DNA from: CAIKLP01 sp965279595 | Lineage (GTDB): Bacteria > Bacteroidota > Bacteroidia > Sphingobacteriales > Sphingobacteriaceae | Assembly: GCA_965279595.1 (NCBI GenBank) | Contig: CBDIIF010000009.1 | Coordinates: 4,703-68,702, forward strand | DNA length: 64,000 bases | Direction: 5' to 3' | Part shown: one piece after another, positions 62,850-64,000 of the stretch | Position numbering within the stretch: the first letter of the stretch is position 1 | Layout of the letters: the number at the start of each line of letters is the position of its first letter | Notes under the pieces: generated by a model | Told to the model about the DNA's origin: nothing | Databases searched by the model: none | What the model saw: only the letters and a program-made list of their open reading frames with translations | Made by a program: the position numbers and the translations under genes

Positions 62850-64000
62850 TCACTCTAATACTATAACTAGAATCCTCATTAAATTTCCGTATATGTTGTT
62901 TGAGCTAGTTGTAACTGTGCTATTTGGTGTGGCCAAACATTATTAACAAACATTTGTTGATGGATTCCATGTATAAGTTTATTATGATTAGCTGAAGCAT
63001 GTACTCTGGGTTAGACTTGATGGGCTTCCTATTATACATGTATTTTCTGATAGAAAACAAATTGTAAAGGTTAATAGATGGAAGCTTGGAATGGATAAAC
63101 ATTATGAGCCAAGGGATTTGGTTAGACATGTGTGAGGATCACAACTTGTATTTGTACCAGAACTCCAATAGCAAGCATCACTTCTGCTTTAACAAGCCAC
63201 CTAATCTTAGTTAGCTGAACTGCAAGATGAAAATAAAGCACAAGTACCAATAGACGAACTTGTTCCAGGTGTAAATGCACATTGGCCATCAATTCCTCCT
63301 CCACAACATGATGTTAAATTTTAATATAATGAACACGTTGTTTTAACAATGCAATTTACTCCATTTGACACACATTGAAATCCTGCAATTGGCTGTTGAG
63401 CACTAAGAATTAGTAGTAAAAATTAAATCCTTACACGCTTCCAGTCTACAAGAACTATCCCAAATACAGACTCCATCAATTCCTTAAATACAACTTTCTT
63501 TCATTGAATAAAAGTTGCAAGTGCTCAATGGAATGCAGGCAGTTCCTGAAATTGTGCATTATGTAGCTGCAGAAAATGCTGAACATTCATCATATGTCAT
63601 CAAATTGGCATTTGCATCTGAGCATTATCTTAATCGACAATTTGAAGCTGTTCCAGTAGTATATTAACAAGGACCATCAGTTCCGGCATTACTACATGCT
63701 GTTTGTGTAACATATGATGAGCATGTTGATTTTGCAATACAGCGTGTTCCGTTTGTAACACATTACGATCCCCAGGATTGGCATTAATCTGTTGTTCTAC
63801 CAGTTGCTGCTACACAATTAGTGTATAATTAGCATTATGCCATTGTGTTTCCTGAGGCTGGTAACCATCCACAATTTCCATCTGTTCCTAAAATGCAGCT
63901 GGCTTATAAGATTGTATAAGCACATCTTAGAATTGCTAAACAATTAGTTCCATTAGTTGTGCAAAGTGGTGATACGGCTTAACAATCAGAATGAGTCATC
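62850..64000 (-). CDS. surface antigen 4, C-terminal part, one +1 indel
   Basis: The minus strand encodes the last ~380 residues of another giant surface antigen; the start lies beyond 64000. It shows modules such as 'CIAKSTCSSYVTQTAC' and 'CSDANANLMTYDECSAF'. The family C-terminal block follows: 'DPHTCLTKSLGSQC', 'QTYTWNPSTNVCQQC', an Asn/Thr stretch and the hydrophobic tail 'NIYGNLMRILVIVLE' before TGA (62850-62852). An extra base near 63389-63391 shifts the frame. Upstream reads '..TTNSQCSTA', and only after skipping one base does it continue 'IAGFQCVSNGVNC', the sequence expected from antigen 3. Apart from that no stop occurs in the visible part. It is a partial gene at the window edge, and whether its N-terminus is intact cannot be seen. 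Confidence 0.8.

Noticed and set aside
2973..64000. Dozens of 60-145-aa ORFs called with the standard genetic code, including minus-strand ones inside antigens (e.g. 44127-44408, 44667-44960)
   Set aside because: They are pieces or other-frame shadows of the long ciliate-code genes; their proteins lack the cysteine pattern or any family feature.
1..64000. tRNA, rRNA, CRISPR arrays, bacterial promoters and operons, insertion sequences
   Set aside because: Nothing with cloverleaf boxes, rRNA motifs, spaced repeats or transposase motifs was seen, and the genetic code and introns are eukaryotic.
1..64000. TA-bounded germline eliminated sequences (IES) as the cause of frame breaks
   Set aside because: The breaks are 1-4 bases or single substitutions. 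I saw no 26-nt or longer TA-flanked insert interrupting a coding frame, so macronuclear-type DNA is the simpler reading.

Overview
The window reads as AT-rich nuclear DNA from a Paramecium-like ciliate. The long genes open fully only when TAA and TAG are read as glutamine and TGA is the sole stop. Introns are 22-34 nt, GT...AG. The main gene families are ciliate ones: giant cysteine-periodic GPI-type surface (immobilization) antigens, a large Cys-rich/parallel beta-helix/multi-pass membrane protein family, and a STAND-type NACHT-WD40 protein. ORFs called with the standard code are nearly all fragments or shadows.

Layout: 1-2.8 kb is relic-rich intergenic DNA. 2973-9517 is surface antigen 1 (+). 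9635-10595 is an inverted, deleted copy of the 5' half of membrane-protein gene A. 12711-18808 is surface antigen 2 (+). 19237-28565 is membrane-protein locus A (+). 28.6-30.05 kb is intergenic DNA with an antigen relic and an 8-mer repeat. 30052-37923 (-) is an uninterrupted 2623-codon NACHT-pentapeptide-WD40 gene. 38768-39172 (+) is a 134-aa unknown ORF. 40008-46407 is surface antigen 3 (+). 47764-54781 and 55160-62240 are membrane-protein loci B and C (+), tandem relatives. 62850 to the window end (-) is the 3' part of a fourth surface antigen.

The striking pattern is that every surface-family locus carries a small number of lesions, while the 7.9-kb NACHT gene between them carries none. 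I checked every in-frame triplet of that gene on the reverse strand. Antigen 1 has one in-frame TGA and antigen 2 has three, with the frame otherwise kept for 6 kb. Antigen 3 has a 2-nt loss in the signal region, a +1 indel and a GC-AG intron. Antigen 4 has a +1 indel. Loci A, B and C have in-frame TGAs, and A and B also have frame changes. At least two of the TGAs sit where paralogues have tryptophan. The window therefore looks like an archive or graveyard of cell-surface genes, possibly subtelomeric, built by repeated local duplication and inversion around an intact NLR-like gene. Sequencing error is less likely because the intact NACHT ORF serves as an internal control. UGA recoding is an alternative for the TGA sites.

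Antigens 1-3 share closely related N-terminal and C-terminal frames but have different central cysteine-repeat cassettes, the classic serotype-antigen architecture. Limits: exon structure in the C-terminal membrane domains of A, B and C could not be fully resolved by eye, no database search was possible, and identities are given at family level only.
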